Below are positions 7,621 through 15,776 of a stretch of DNA of 64,000 bases, one piece after another. The first letter of the stretch is position 1, and each line of letters starts with the position of its first letter. Made by a program: the position numbers and the translations under genes. Origin of the DNA: Methanolobus sp. WCC4 (lineage in GTDB: Archaea > Halobacteriota > Methanosarcinia > Methanosarcinales > Methanosarcinaceae). The stretch covers positions 372,001 to 436,000 of the forward strand of contig NZ_CP150629.1 in the NCBI RefSeq assembly GCF_038022665.1, given 5' to 3'. The notes under the pieces are model-generated. The model saw only the letters and a list, made by a program, of their open reading frames with translations, did not search any database and was not told the origin of the DNA.

Positions 7621-8580
7621 TCAGACCCTCCTGATCTCTGCACCGGTGTTGTTCGCCTTCGTCACCAGAACCCTGCCTCCTATTGTCCTGTCAAGGAGTT
7701 CCTGTACATCTTCCTGCAGATAAGCAGCATCCTCATGGCTGTCGACAATACCATACACTGCCGGTCCGAATGAGCTCATACCGGCACCATATGCACCGTT
7801 ATCCTGCATCAGTGTCATAACATCCCTCACAGCCTGATGCTGAAGGGCCACCTCACATTTCTTGAAACCGATGTTCTGTATGTGATTGATACAGTATCCA
7901 AAAGCTCCGATGTCCTGCTCCATTATGGCAGGCATCATTTTCATAAGAATGATATGTGAGAGTTCCTGAACCTCGTTCAGGGGAATAGGGCACTCCTTCT
8001 GGAATATATCCACCTCTTTTGCATCGTGTGCACCCTGGGTTTCAGGTAATGCAAGTACTATATCCCAGTCAGGGAAATCATGTCTGAAAAGAACCGGAGC
8101 AGGGTCTGCCCTGCTTGCAGATGAAGGCGAGAATGAACCCTTATCACTGAACCTGTGACCACCATCAACGATAAAACCGCCCATCTCAAATGATGCTACG
8201 CCAATCCCTGAAGTACCCCCGCGTCCAACGGCAATGGCAAGCTCCCTTACGCTCATGCCAAGGTCGTACAGTTCGTTCACAGCAGCAGCAGCCGATAACG
8301 CTGCCTGTGTGCCGGAGCCAAAACCAACATGTGCCAGCATATCCTCTTCGATCTTAAGAGTGATGCCTTCACCTTCGGGAAGGATCTGTTTCGCAGCATT
8401 GATCATCCTCTCTGAAAGGAACGAGTCACCCACCACCTCAATGGCATCTGACCTCTCTGCTGATATCACAACATGAGGGGAATCCAGAGAGATACCTGCT
8501 CCTCCATCCACCCTGCCAAGTTTGGCATTCATATCGATAAGGGTCAGATGGAGCCTTGATGGGGACTTAATAGTGATCAT
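7621..8580 (-). CDS. mptG: Beta-ribofuranosylaminobenzene 5'-phosphate synthase
   Basis: 319 aa GHMP-fold protein. It makes beta-RFAP from PRPP and p-hydroxybenzoate, releasing CO2 and PPi, the committed step to tetrahydromethanopterin or tetrahydrosarcinapterin. Recognised from the N-terminal SPSRLHLTLIDMNAKLGR-VDGGAG signature and the glycine-rich loop HVGFGSGTQAALSAA (about residues 106-120). A second motif is GRGGTSGIGVASFE. Pantoate kinase, also GHMP-type, differs at the N-terminus. It lies directly upstream of nop5 and 27 nt downstream of the DUF2953 gene, so it probably belongs to one operon. Confidence 0.88.
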   Translation of the reverse strand: MITIKSPSRLHLTLIDMNAKLGRVDGGAGISLDSPHVVISAERSDAIEVVGDSFLSERMINAAKQILPEGEGITLKIEEDMLAHVGFGSGTQAALSAAAAVNELYDLGMSVRELAIAVGRGGTSGIGVASFEMGGFIVDGGHRFSDKGSFSPSSASRADPAPVLFRHDFPDWDIVLALPETQGAHDAKEVDIFQKECPIPLNEVQELSHIILMKMMPAIMEQDIGAFGYCINHIQNIGFKKCEVALQHQAVRDVMTLMQDNGAYGAGMSSFGPAVYGIVDSHEDAAYLQEDVQELLDRTIGGRVLVTKANNTGAEIRRV

Positions 8581-8607
8581 GTCATGGATTATCAGTTACA
8601 CATACTA

Positions 8608-9315
8608 TTAAAGATTAACACCTGATCCTTCGGATATTTTTGATCCCCCTTTGGACCTCCTGGACCCAAGGTATTTCCAGGAGAAACGCAGGACATTCCG
8701 GTTCAGGATGAACATAAGGATTACAGGGATGAATCGATACAATCTTATACGGACGGTTCCCGACATATCAACATCAAGTCTGGAATCCATGAAATCCGGT
8801 TCCAGTTGCAGGTCCAGATTCCCGGGATGGGTTTGAAGATATCCGGTGACTGCACATGCATATCCACATACCATACCAGTATATGCAGGGTCGGGAAAAC
8901 CATATGTTACATTGATCCTGGCATAAGGGACCCTCATTGCGAAGATGATACCCTTTAGCAGCCTGACCACAGGCGACCTCAGTTGCCTGAAAGCCTGCAA
9001 GGCCTCTGAAAAGGACATATCCATCTTCTTTTTCTTCTTTACCTCTTCATCAGTTCCCTGGAAATAAGAAGTTACACGTTCTGTCACAAACCTCTCTGCT
9101 TCCTTCACATCATCAGGTATCCCTTCGTCAACTGTTTCATCTTCATCCTGTGACGGACTGATGACCCGGGAAAAAATAAGCCAGTGGGCAGTAACCTTAT
9201 GCTCCACGTAAACAGACGAGCCATGTGCCTCAAAAATAATATCAATAGCAGCAATCAAGACTAACAGAACTGCAATTACGATAAGAAGCAGTATCACTGT
9301 CAATACAGGTGGCAT
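8608..9315 (-). CDS. DUF2953 membrane-anchored protein
   Basis: 235 aa from the ATG at 9315 (a TTG five codons earlier is possible). One N-terminal membrane helix (VLTVILLLIVIAVLLVLIAA), then a domain with a charged linker (KKKKKMD) and a conserved core near LLKGI, PYARINVTYGFPDPAYTGMV and LQLEPDF. This matches DUF2953, whose Bacillus member YtfI sits beside ytfJ/gerW. Here too the GerW-like gene is immediately upstream (25 nt apart). Function unknown; membrane location inferred. Confidence 0.8.
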   Translation of the reverse strand: MPPVLTVILLLIVIAVLLVLIAAIDIIFEAHGSSVYVEHKVTAHWLIFSRVISPSQDEDETVDEGIPDDVKEAERFVTERVTSYFQGTDEEVKKKKKMDMSFSEALQAFRQLRSPVVRLLKGIIFAMRVPYARINVTYGFPDPAYTGMVCGYACAVTGYLQTHPGNLDLQLEPDFMDSRLDVDMSGTVRIRLYRFIPVILMFILNRNVLRFSWKYLGSRRSKGGSKISEGSGVNL

Positions 9316-9355
9316 AGCTGCTCTTGACAAGGAAAGTCACAAAAAAATGGAAGGA

Positions 9356-9769
9356 TCAGTCTTCAGAAGACTCATCTGTCCCTTCGCCGGGTTCAGAACC
9401 TTCCTCAGAACATTCCTCCGTCTTGCATTTCTTCATAGACTTGACCTTCGCGATAAGTCCAGGAACGGATTCCAGTATCTTACCGAAGTCTGTCTGACCG
9501 GATAAGGTCATCAGCTTTGTGCCTTCCGGCGAGATCACTATGAATGCAACAGGTTCGATCTTGGCACCAGCACCGCCACCGCCGCCAAAGCCTTCTTCCT
9601 CACCTTTCTTCTTGCCCTCTCCGCCACCGGTACCAAATCCGAATGATACCTTGGTTACGGGGATGATTGTGGTCTCACCTACGACCATAGCCTCCCCGAC
9701 AACGGTCTTTGTGCTTACAAGTCTTTCAAGTTCTCCAGATACTTCTTTCATCAGGTCTTCAAGTGACAT
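9356..9769 (-). CDS. GerW/YtfJ-family protein
   Basis: 137 aa. Begins LEDLMKEVSGELERLVSTK, then VVGEAMVVGETTIIPV and a glycine-rich low-complexity centre (GFGGGGGAGAK). Next comes the family strand IEPVAFIVISPEGTKLM and an acidic tail (EECSEEGSEPGEGTDESSED). This is the YtfJ/GerW family, named from Bacillus spore germination but widespread in non-sporulating archaea. SD AAGGGG precedes the ATG. First gene of a probable operon with DUF2953, mptG, nop5 and flpA. Role in methanogens unknown. Confidence 0.88.
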   Translation of the reverse strand: MSLEDLMKEVSGELERLVSTKTVVGEAMVVGETTIIPVTKVSFGFGTGGGEGKKKGEEEGFGGGGGAGAKIEPVAFIVISPEGTKLMTLSGQTDFGKILESVPGLIAKVKSMKKCKTEECSEEGSEPGEGTDESSED

Positions 9770-9872
9770 ATACTAAAACCCCTTAAAGAATAGATCTACC
9801 TCATTGGTAATATCATTTCCTAAAAGAAATTGACCTTCACTATATAAAGAAGTTATTCTGTGTTATTCCGCA

Positions 9873-12053
9873 TTATTCTGCATTATCCTGGAAGAAGTTC
9901 ATCAGTGAATACTTGACCTTCTCAGGCTCTACATCGATGAACTCATCCCTTTCATCATCAGGGAACATCTCGAATACAGAGAATTTTCCGAACTTCTTTG
10001 GTGCATCCGTGGTGAACCTTCCATCAAGAAGTATCCTTACACCATAATCAACAGGAGAGCGCACGACCCTTCCCATTGCCTGACGTATCTTGCGAATGGT
10101 TGGGACCTGTACAGCGAATTCCCAGCCCGCACCATACCCGAAAGTATGGTCGTATGCGGATTCCACCGCATTCATCCTGTCGTTAAGTGCCGGATAACCG
10201 ACACCTACTATAATAACTGTCCTGCCCCTGCCATCGCGATAGTCGATCCCCTCGCTGAGAGTTCCCCAGAGATATGAGACCAGTACAGCCTTCCCGTCTG
10301 ACTCACCGATCCTGAAGAAATCCTCCCTCACTTCCTGGGATGAGACACCTACCTCATCAAGGAAGACAGGAACATCAACCCTTGATTCAAGTTTGCTGTA
10401 GTATCTCCTTGCCTCGAAGGAGCTCTGGAAGAAGATTATGACATTACCCTGTGTCTGCTCCACGGCATCAAAAAGAACCTCCTCGATAGCCTGCAGGGTC
10501 TGCGGGTCATCCCTTGTCTTGGCAAAGAGAGGAGGCACTGAAACAGATAGTGTCAACCTCCTGTCCTCAGGGAACGATGTCCCGTAGGAAAGTTCGCAGG
10601 TGGTCCTCGCGATTCCCAGAGTGGACTTGACCATTTCGAAAGGACGCAGTGTGGCCGACATGAGCACGGCCGAAAAGACCGAATCGAATAAAGGCTCGGT
10701 CACGTTCTTTGGAATACATGTGAAAAGTTCTATCCTTCCGTATATCTCATCGTTGAGGTCACGCCTCACGTTGAGCACCGGATAATAGTTCAGGTTATTG
10801 GAAAGTACAAGATATGCTGAAAGGAAATCTGCAGCATAACGTATGTGTGAGCGTTTCAGGACAGCGGACAGACCTTTCTTGTACTGTTCCCGATAGTTCT
10901 CATCTAACATTGCACCGAACTCGCTCGCCTCAGAGAGAACTCTCTGTATCTCCTCCTCTTCACCGAAACCTGCTTCCTTTGCGAGTTTAAGGAACTTGCC
11001 CCGGACCATATCATTACGCTCATAGGGGTCACTGATACGCATATCATACCAGTGCCTTCCGACCCTCTCACGTTCACCGAACTTGAAACGTGAATTGTAG
11101 ATATCCCGCATCACATTGTTGAGCATCTTGAGCAGGTTGTGGATACCACCGTCAGGCATCTGGTCCAGATTCGCCTCGATCTCAGCGATAGCCTTCTCCA
11201 GTGTGTGCTCTGTAATTGTGATGGATGAGTGTGACCTTGCAGCGGACTCTATATTATGTGCCTCGTCAAAGATGACGATGACATCCTGTGGCTCTTTCTC
11301 CAGCCATTTGAGCACGGTCATGAATATATCTGAATTCAGTACATGATGGAAATTGCATATCACAAGCTCAGCATTCTTGAGCTCGCGTTTGAGAAGTTCA
11401 TAACCGCACATCCCCTTCTGGAATGCATATTCGTTCACTTCTTCGGGACTGCGGACATCCTCGAACAGCCACTGGCGGAAAGCCTCACCATCATAGCGCA
11501 GTACCTCATACAGATAGTTACAGGAGCGCTTACGAAGCTCTTTGGACTTCTCCTCTGCAACATCAAGCTCCTTTGAAAGGGCATCCCTCAGAGCTACGAG
11601 TGCAGGGTCCTTTGTCTTTTTGTAGTTCTCAAAGGCGGATTTCATCTCCTGCTTCTTAAGGACCAGTTCCCTCTCGGTCTCCATGAGATCAAAGGTATTT
11701 TCCCTTTTGAGCCTGCATTCCTCATAATCGGTCTCATCGGGACACATGGTGGCCTTGCCCTTCAGGACCACGGCCTTCAGCTCGTTGGTCTGTTTTATCT
11801 CGCGGGCCTCATTGATGAACTGCACCATCTGCTGATGGACATTGGTGGCAATAATTACTGTCTTCTGGAGTTGCTTTGCCACATTGAGTGAAGGTGCCAG
11901 GGCACTAAGGGTCTTGCCTGTACCACATGCCCCTTCAAAAAGTATGATCTCCTTATTAATGAGAGAAGCATGGATCTTATCCATTGCATCCTGCTGGTTA
12001 GGGTAGCAGGTATCCTTTGGGAAATACCTCATGTATCCGGTCTTGCCGCTCAT
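9873..12053 (-). CDS. XPD/Rad3/DinG-type superfamily 2 DNA helicase
   Basis: 726 aa. Walker A ACGTGKTLSAL (about residues 42-52), DEAH box VIFDEAHNIE, motif VI region IRQAMGRVVRSP. Four Cys for an XPD-type 4Fe-4S cluster are visible between motifs I and II: C103 in ATMCPDE, then YEEC, RSCNYLYE and KGMCGYE. This predicts a 5'-3' helicase of repair type. Archaeal XPD proteins are commonly annotated as ATP-dependent DNA helicase. Monocistronic, with 51 nt to the pilin gene upstream on the same strand. Confidence 0.9.
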   Translation of the reverse strand: MSGKTGYMRYFPKDTCYPNQQDAMDKIHASLINKEIILFEGACGTGKTLSALAPSLNVAKQLQKTVIIATNVHQQMVQFINEAREIKQTNELKAVVLKGKATMCPDETDYEECRLKRENTFDLMETERELVLKKQEMKSAFENYKKTKDPALVALRDALSKELDVAEEKSKELRKRSCNYLYEVLRYDGEAFRQWLFEDVRSPEEVNEYAFQKGMCGYELLKRELKNAELVICNFHHVLNSDIFMTVLKWLEKEPQDVIVIFDEAHNIESAARSHSSITITEHTLEKAIAEIEANLDQMPDGGIHNLLKMLNNVMRDIYNSRFKFGERERVGRHWYDMRISDPYERNDMVRGKFLKLAKEAGFGEEEEIQRVLSEASEFGAMLDENYREQYKKGLSAVLKRSHIRYAADFLSAYLVLSNNLNYYPVLNVRRDLNDEIYGRIELFTCIPKNVTEPLFDSVFSAVLMSATLRPFEMVKSTLGIARTTCELSYGTSFPEDRRLTLSVSVPPLFAKTRDDPQTLQAIEEVLFDAVEQTQGNVIIFFQSSFEARRYYSKLESRVDVPVFLDEVGVSSQEVREDFFRIGESDGKAVLVSYLWGTLSEGIDYRDGRGRTVIIVGVGYPALNDRMNAVESAYDHTFGYGAGWEFAVQVPTIRKIRQAMGRVVRSPVDYGVRILLDGRFTTDAPKKFGKFSVFEMFPDDERDEFIDVEPEKVKYSLMNFFQDNAE

Positions 12054-12104
12054 CGCACTACCTATGACCTCACATTACTTAAACGGTTTTGATACTCAAA
12101 ATGA

Positions 12105-12743
12105 TCAATCCGGAAGATGGACCAGACATTCGGATTCAGAGATAATACGTTGCGTATCCTTATCGAAAATCTTTACTGTGAGCCAACTATCCTCTTTCAG
12201 GCCATAGTTGTTGGCTGTATCCATAACCTCATTTATACTCACAGATACAGTAGAAGCTGGTCCACTACTGATAGCATCTGGTCCGTTAAGGATCAGGATC
12301 TCACCTGCCGACCACATACCATCAGAAAGGGCAGGATTTCTGGAAGCATATGCAGATTCCTTTCCATTGAAAAGAAGGTTATCGTAACTGATGAGAATAT
12401 TACCATTATGACGGGTTCCAGTCGGAACTACGCCTTCATAAGCACTCCCTTCCCCTGTAATTATTATCCTTGTAGATCTGGCATCCAATGGATCACCACC
12501 CATGTGCACCAAATGGATGAAACTCTTATCATAAGCTACCTGACTAGCTGCACTACCCTCTGCATGCTCCACTTCAATGGAAGCCATTGGAGCCTTCTTC
12601 AAAGAAGAGACCGCATCAGCACCATATACCGCTGTGACAGTGATCCCTGCCAATAGAATGGTAAGCACCAGCATCAGGATCACACCAATCACCGGTGACA
12701 CCCCATTTCTGTGAACAAGGAGTTTTAAAATTTGTTTTTTCAC
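12105..12743 (-). CDS. Archaeal type IV pilin-like protein
   Basis: 212 aa from a GTG at 12743. The class III signal peptide is clear: positive MKKQILKLLVHRNG, then VSPVIGVILMLVLTILLAGITVTAVYG, the archaeal pilin N-terminal motif cleaved by EppA/PibD. The body is beta-rich with residues compatible with a pseudopilin (SFIHLVHMGGDPLDA). A TATA box (TTTATATA, about 12765-12772) centred 25 nt upstream of the GTG suggests a leaderless mRNA. No pilus assembly genes are nearby, so the machine it joins lies elsewhere. Confidence 0.85.
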   Translation of the reverse strand: MKKQILKLLVHRNGVSPVIGVILMLVLTILLAGITVTAVYGADAVSSLKKAPMASIEVEHAEGSAASQVAYDKSFIHLVHMGGDPLDARSTRIIITGEGSAYEGVVPTGTRHNGNILISYDNLLFNGKESAYASRNPALSDGMWSAGEILILNGPDAISSGPASTVSVSINEVMDTANNYGLKEDSWLTVKIFDKDTQRIISESECLVHLPD

Positions 12744-12818
12744 AAATCGAAGTTTAATACAAACTATATAAATTAATCTTAATTAATCTAATATATTCAT
12801 TGCCAGTATAATATAATA

Positions 12819-12922
12819 GATATCGTTCTCCCTTAGCCGAAACACCCGGAGCCTCTGGAAATTCAAATGAACGATATCCGATAATGAAGTGCAGGCTCCC
12901 CTGTTTCGAAAGTATAACGATA
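12819..12922. other. Interleaved inverted repeats (pseudoknot-like) upstream of ferredoxin
   Basis: Order A-B-A'-B'. A is GATATCGTTC (12819-12828) and A' is GAACGATATC (12869-12878), a perfect 10-bp pair. B is CGAAACA-CCC-GGAGCCT (12838-12854) and B' is AGGCTCC-CC-TGTTTCG (12893-12908), 7+7 bp around a 3x2 internal loop. This interleaving is H-type pseudoknot topology if transcribed. A further AACGATA half-site lies at 12916-12922. Alternatives are tandem protein-binding sites. A TATA-like ACTATATAAA at about 12764 could start a long leader on the plus strand. Confidence 0.5.
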
Positions 12923-13031
12923 GCTTTTTATCCCACTTCTGTTATGTAGGGTGTAGATTTCTACTGATGATTCTGTAGAGAAATATGCAAAACAATTAAA
13001 CCTTGTATGCAACAAAAGGAGCGTAAAACAA

Positions 13032-13208
13032 ATGGTAGCAATTATTACTGTCGATGAATGTGTCGGTTGCGGAACATGTATAGATGAATGCCCAGCAGAG
13101 GCAATTACACTCAACGGCGACAACATCGCAGTCGTAGAAGCAGGCGAGTGCCTTGACTGCGCTGCATGTGTCGATGTCTGCCCAACAGACGCAATCGCAA
13201 TGGAATAA
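13032..13208 (+). CDS. 2[4Fe-4S] ferredoxin
   Basis: 58 aa. Two classical cluster motifs: [12 protein letters not shown] and [12 protein letters not shown], each CxxCxxCxxxCP, symmetric about a linker [12 protein letters not shown]. Small acidic soluble electron carrier, typical of methanogens (candidate partners: CO dehydrogenase, Fpo, Rnf, heterodisulfide reductase). Strong SD AAAGGAG before the ATG. High number of acidic residues fits a salt-adapted host. It is followed by T-tracts and preceded by a structured region. Confidence 0.96.
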   Translation: MVAIITVDECVGCGTCIDECPAEAITLNGDNIAVVEAGECLDCAACVDVCPTDAIAME

Positions 13209-13214
13209 GATCAA

Positions 13215-13252
13215 TTCTTTATTCCATATCTTTTACTTTTCTATTTTTTCCC
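13215..13252 (+). terminator. T-tract terminator after ferredoxin
   Basis: Pyrimidine-rich stretch with TTTT and TTTTTT runs (13231-13249) directly after the ferredoxin stop. Archaeal intrinsic termination needs such U-tracts without a strong hairpin. Confidence 0.45.
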
Positions 13253-13354
13253 CTTAAAAGGGATCGTGCATAGGTGAGTGGATTATATCCTGTGCAAAAT
13301 ATAATATATCAATATCACCTTATCTGGTCTATAATACCATTGAAAGGTGATCCT

Positions 13355-14092
13355 TTGTCAAAGAGCAGTATAATAAGAACAATATTCATGGCGATCCTGC
13401 TACTAAGTTGTACTGCCACAAGCACGTACGCATCGATGTTCGAGCTTGAGATAGTCCCCCTCTCTAAAATAAAAGAGGACCCTACTGTCTATGACAGTAC
13501 CATGGCATATCGTAAGATAAGTGTCATCGGGAACTTCTCAGAGTTGACAAAGCAATCCGCAGTCCTCACTGACGGTCCTGATTCCCTGAAGATCGATACT
13601 GCAAAGATCGAACTTTTCGATGGCTTCAATGTCAGCGAACAGGCCCTTGTTACAGGGGAATTCATACATGAGCCTATAGCAGAGGACAAACTTATACCCA
13701 CTTACATACTCCGTTATCCTATAGTGGATATGGGACTGGTCAATATAAGCGAGATCGTTGTCGACCCTGCATACCATAATGGGAAATACATGACAGTAAC
13801 AGGGAACATGTCTGCAATCGAGCAGACCATGGGAAGATATACGATCACCATCAGGGACGAGGAAGACAATGCTATGAGAATCTACTTCTATGGCTCCACT
13901 GCGCTCGAAACTGGAGACCCGATAGAGGTAACAGGGCTTTACAATGGTAATGTGCTTCACAGTGAGAGTATGGGATTGAACAGACCTCCTCTGTCAATAT
14001 CGACACTGGTCCCCGGATTCACATCCATAATGGGCGCGATCGCTATCCTGTCCATAGCGTTACTTTTAAAATCAGGAAAGCGTAACGACTAG
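13355..14092 (+). CDS. Membrane-anchored protein with tandem OB-fold-like domains
   Basis: 245 aa from a TTG at 13355 just after AGGTGATCC. Signal-like N-terminus IIRTIFMAILLLSC (the LLSC could be a lipobox), then two similar beta-barrel segments. The first is YRKISVIGNFSELT...ALVTGEFIH (about residues 45-110); the second is GKYMTVTGNMSAIE...IEVTGLYNG (about 140-205). A C-terminal membrane helix is followed by KSGKRND. The pattern resembles OB-fold/CcmE-like exported domains; ligand unknown. Eight nt before pyrH, so co-transcription is likely. A longer ATG frame from 13274 lacks an SD. Confidence 0.7.
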   Translation: MSKSSIIRTIFMAILLLSCTATSTYASMFELEIVPLSKIKEDPTVYDSTMAYRKISVIGNFSELTKQSAVLTDGPDSLKIDTAKIELFDGFNVSEQALVTGEFIHEPIAEDKLIPTYILRYPIVDMGLVNISEIVVDPAYHNGKYMTVTGNMSAIEQTMGRYTITIRDEEDNAMRIYFYGSTALETGDPIEVTGLYNGNVLHSESMGLNRPPLSISTLVPGFTSIMGAIAILSIALLLKSGKRND

Positions 14093-14100
14093 AGATCATC

Positions 14101-14805
14101 ATGTTAATCATATTATCAGTCGGTGGATCAATACTGGCAAAAGAACTTAAACCGGATAGTTTTCTGGGATATGCTGAGGCACTCAAGGAGCTTGCCAGAG
14201 AGCATGAGATAGTCGTAGTGACCGGCGGCGGTGCTGCTGCAAGGGATTACATCAGCGTGGCCCGCAGTACCGGAGCCAATGAGGTCGAATGCGATTACAT
14301 AGGCATCGACATAACACGTCTGAATGCAAAACTGCTCATATCCGCACTTGGTGACGCTGCATACCCCGAGCCACCAAAGGACTATAAAGAGGCGCAGGAC
14401 GTACTCTCTTCAGGAAAGATCATAGTCATGGGTGGGGTCATCCCCGGACAGACCACAGATGCAGTTGCAGCTATACTCACAGAGTACCTGAGGGCCGACC
14501 TTCTGGTCATATCAACAGCAGTCGATGGAGTATATTCTGCAGACCCACGTGAGGACCCCGAAGCTGTCAAGTATGAGACAATGACTGCAAAAGAACTCGT
14601 AAATACCGTGATGGCAACAGAGATGAAGGCAGGATCGAAATCACCTGTGGACCCTCTTGCTGCAAAGATAATCGAGCGCTGCAACATTGAGACAATAGTT
14701 ATGGAAGGCAGTGACCCTCAGAATGTCCTCAGAGTGATCTCAGAGGAAAGTAAGAAAAGCGGGGACAAAAAAGGTGTAGACCTTGGAACCCGTATAGTGA
14801 ACTAA
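14101..14805 (+). CDS. pyrH: UMP kinase (archaeal type)
   Basis: 234 aa, amino-acid-kinase fold. Phosphorylates UMP to UDP. Motifs: N-terminal LSVGGSILAKEL, VVVTGGGAAARDYI, GIDITRLNAKLL, VMGGVIPGQTTDAVAA and STAVDGVYSADPREDP (nucleotide-binding loop). Length and hexamer-type motifs match archaeal PyrH; glutamate or isopentenyl phosphate kinases differ. C-terminal tail is lysine-rich. Confidence 0.95.
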   Translation: MLIILSVGGSILAKELKPDSFLGYAEALKELAREHEIVVVTGGGAAARDYISVARSTGANEVECDYIGIDITRLNAKLLISALGDAAYPEPPKDYKEAQDVLSSGKIIVMGGVIPGQTTDAVAAILTEYLRADLLVISTAVDGVYSADPREDPEAVKYETMTAKELVNTVMATEMKAGSKSPVDPLAAKIIERCNIETIVMEGSDPQNVLRVISEESKKSGDKKGVDLGTRIVN

Positions 14806-14855
14806 TATTAGATTTAAAGTAAAATTAAAATCAAAACTAAGATAAAAGAAACTTT

Positions 14856-14880
14856 TTGTGGCTTTACATATAAGCCACAA
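14856..14880. terminator. Hairpin between convergent pyrH and coiled-coil gene
   Basis: Arms TTGTGGCTT (14856-14864) and AAGCCACAA (14872-14880), 7-nt loop that contains the stop codon of the minus-strand gene. May terminate one or both convergent genes; T-runs flank it on the pyrH side. Confidence 0.5.
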
Positions 14881-15178
14881 GATATTCATCTTTTTCTTCT
14901 TTGCTTTCTTCTTTGTTGCAGGAAGTTACCTGCTGCAGTTTTTCATTGGATCTTTTGAGCGTCTCTATGGTCTGCTCGAACTTTTCCATCTTCTCTTTTG
15001 CCTGGCGGACCTTCTCGTTCTCTACTTCAAGCTTTTCCATGAGGACTTTACGCTGTTCTTCTGGAATATCAGCATTTCCGATCTGTTTCTGGTAATTGCT
15101 GGAGAGTTTTACATACTTGCGGAACATCTCGTTCATGAGATTCAGATCACTTTCCAGTTCTTCAATTGTTTTTGTCAT
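14864..15178 (-). CDS. Small coiled-coil protein
   Basis: 104 aa from the ATG at 15178 (AAGGAG 13 nt upstream; a longer frame begins at 15223). Almost wholly heptad-like and charged: TIEELESDLNLMNEMFRKYV, then EEQRKVLMEKLEVENEKV and MEKFEQTIETLKRSNEKLQ. One short break sits at NADIPEE, suggesting a helical hairpin. A single CNKEESKEEKDEY tail. No family recognised; prefoldin-like architecture is possible. Convergent with pyrH. Confidence 0.65.
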   Translation of the reverse strand: MTKTIEELESDLNLMNEMFRKYVKLSSNYQKQIGNADIPEEQRKVLMEKLEVENEKVRQAKEKMEKFEQTIETLKRSNEKLQQVTSCNKEESKEEKDEYLVAYM

Positions 15179-15776
15179 ACGAGAATTCACACTCCTTAAA
15201 ATGAAGGTCCGATAACCTTTCATCAGTGTTGCAGGCTCCTTTTGCCATTATCTACAATGATAGGGTCTGCATTCTGATATATAATTATATCTATTCTAAA
15301 GTATCTAATCACCATAATGATGATGATATACGAACAATGTATCTGACTAAAAACAAGGAAAAACTAACAACCATCTGCGTTGTCAAAGACCGGCATAACT
15401 GCCTTCATAGCACTATTTATTTCAAGAATATTAAGGAGGCATGCATTTCCCTCTCGACATGCCTCCAACTGCTTTCATAAATTCTTGAGATCCCTTCTCA
15501 ATAAACTTGCTTGTTTAAATTACACCTGCTTGTGCAATTTAGTAACAAATATGATGAATTGTACATTGCATATAAATCCTACGGATAAAAAGAGCATATC
15601 TATCATGAATAAACATAATTAAATATATTTATCACAAATAAATTGATTTGCACATAATTAAGAACAAAATGTTATAACAATCCTAATAGAAAGCATTGAA
15701 ATGAGAAAACTGAATCAAAATGGTATTACTTTAAAAAAAGATAAGAGATGCATCCGGATGGATGCAAAAGAAAAAA
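15179..15776. other. 598-bp AT-rich intergenic region with one hairpin
   Basis: No supported gene. Short frames here have no family resemblance, SD or TATA support. A hairpin with 9-bp arms GGAGGCATG (15435-15443) and CATGCCTCC (15458-15466) has a 14-nt loop. An imperfect inverted repeat AAATTACA/TGCAATTT lies near 15518-15541. The rest is T/A-rich. Confidence 0.5.

Noticed and set aside
7621-8580. Pantoate kinase as an alternative GHMP assignment
   Set aside because: The N-terminal SPSRLHLTLID and VDGGAG segments match beta-RFAP synthase instead.
15226-15480. Plus-strand 84-codon frame
   Set aside because: No SD or TATA at suitable spacing, biased AT-rich composition, no recognisable domain.
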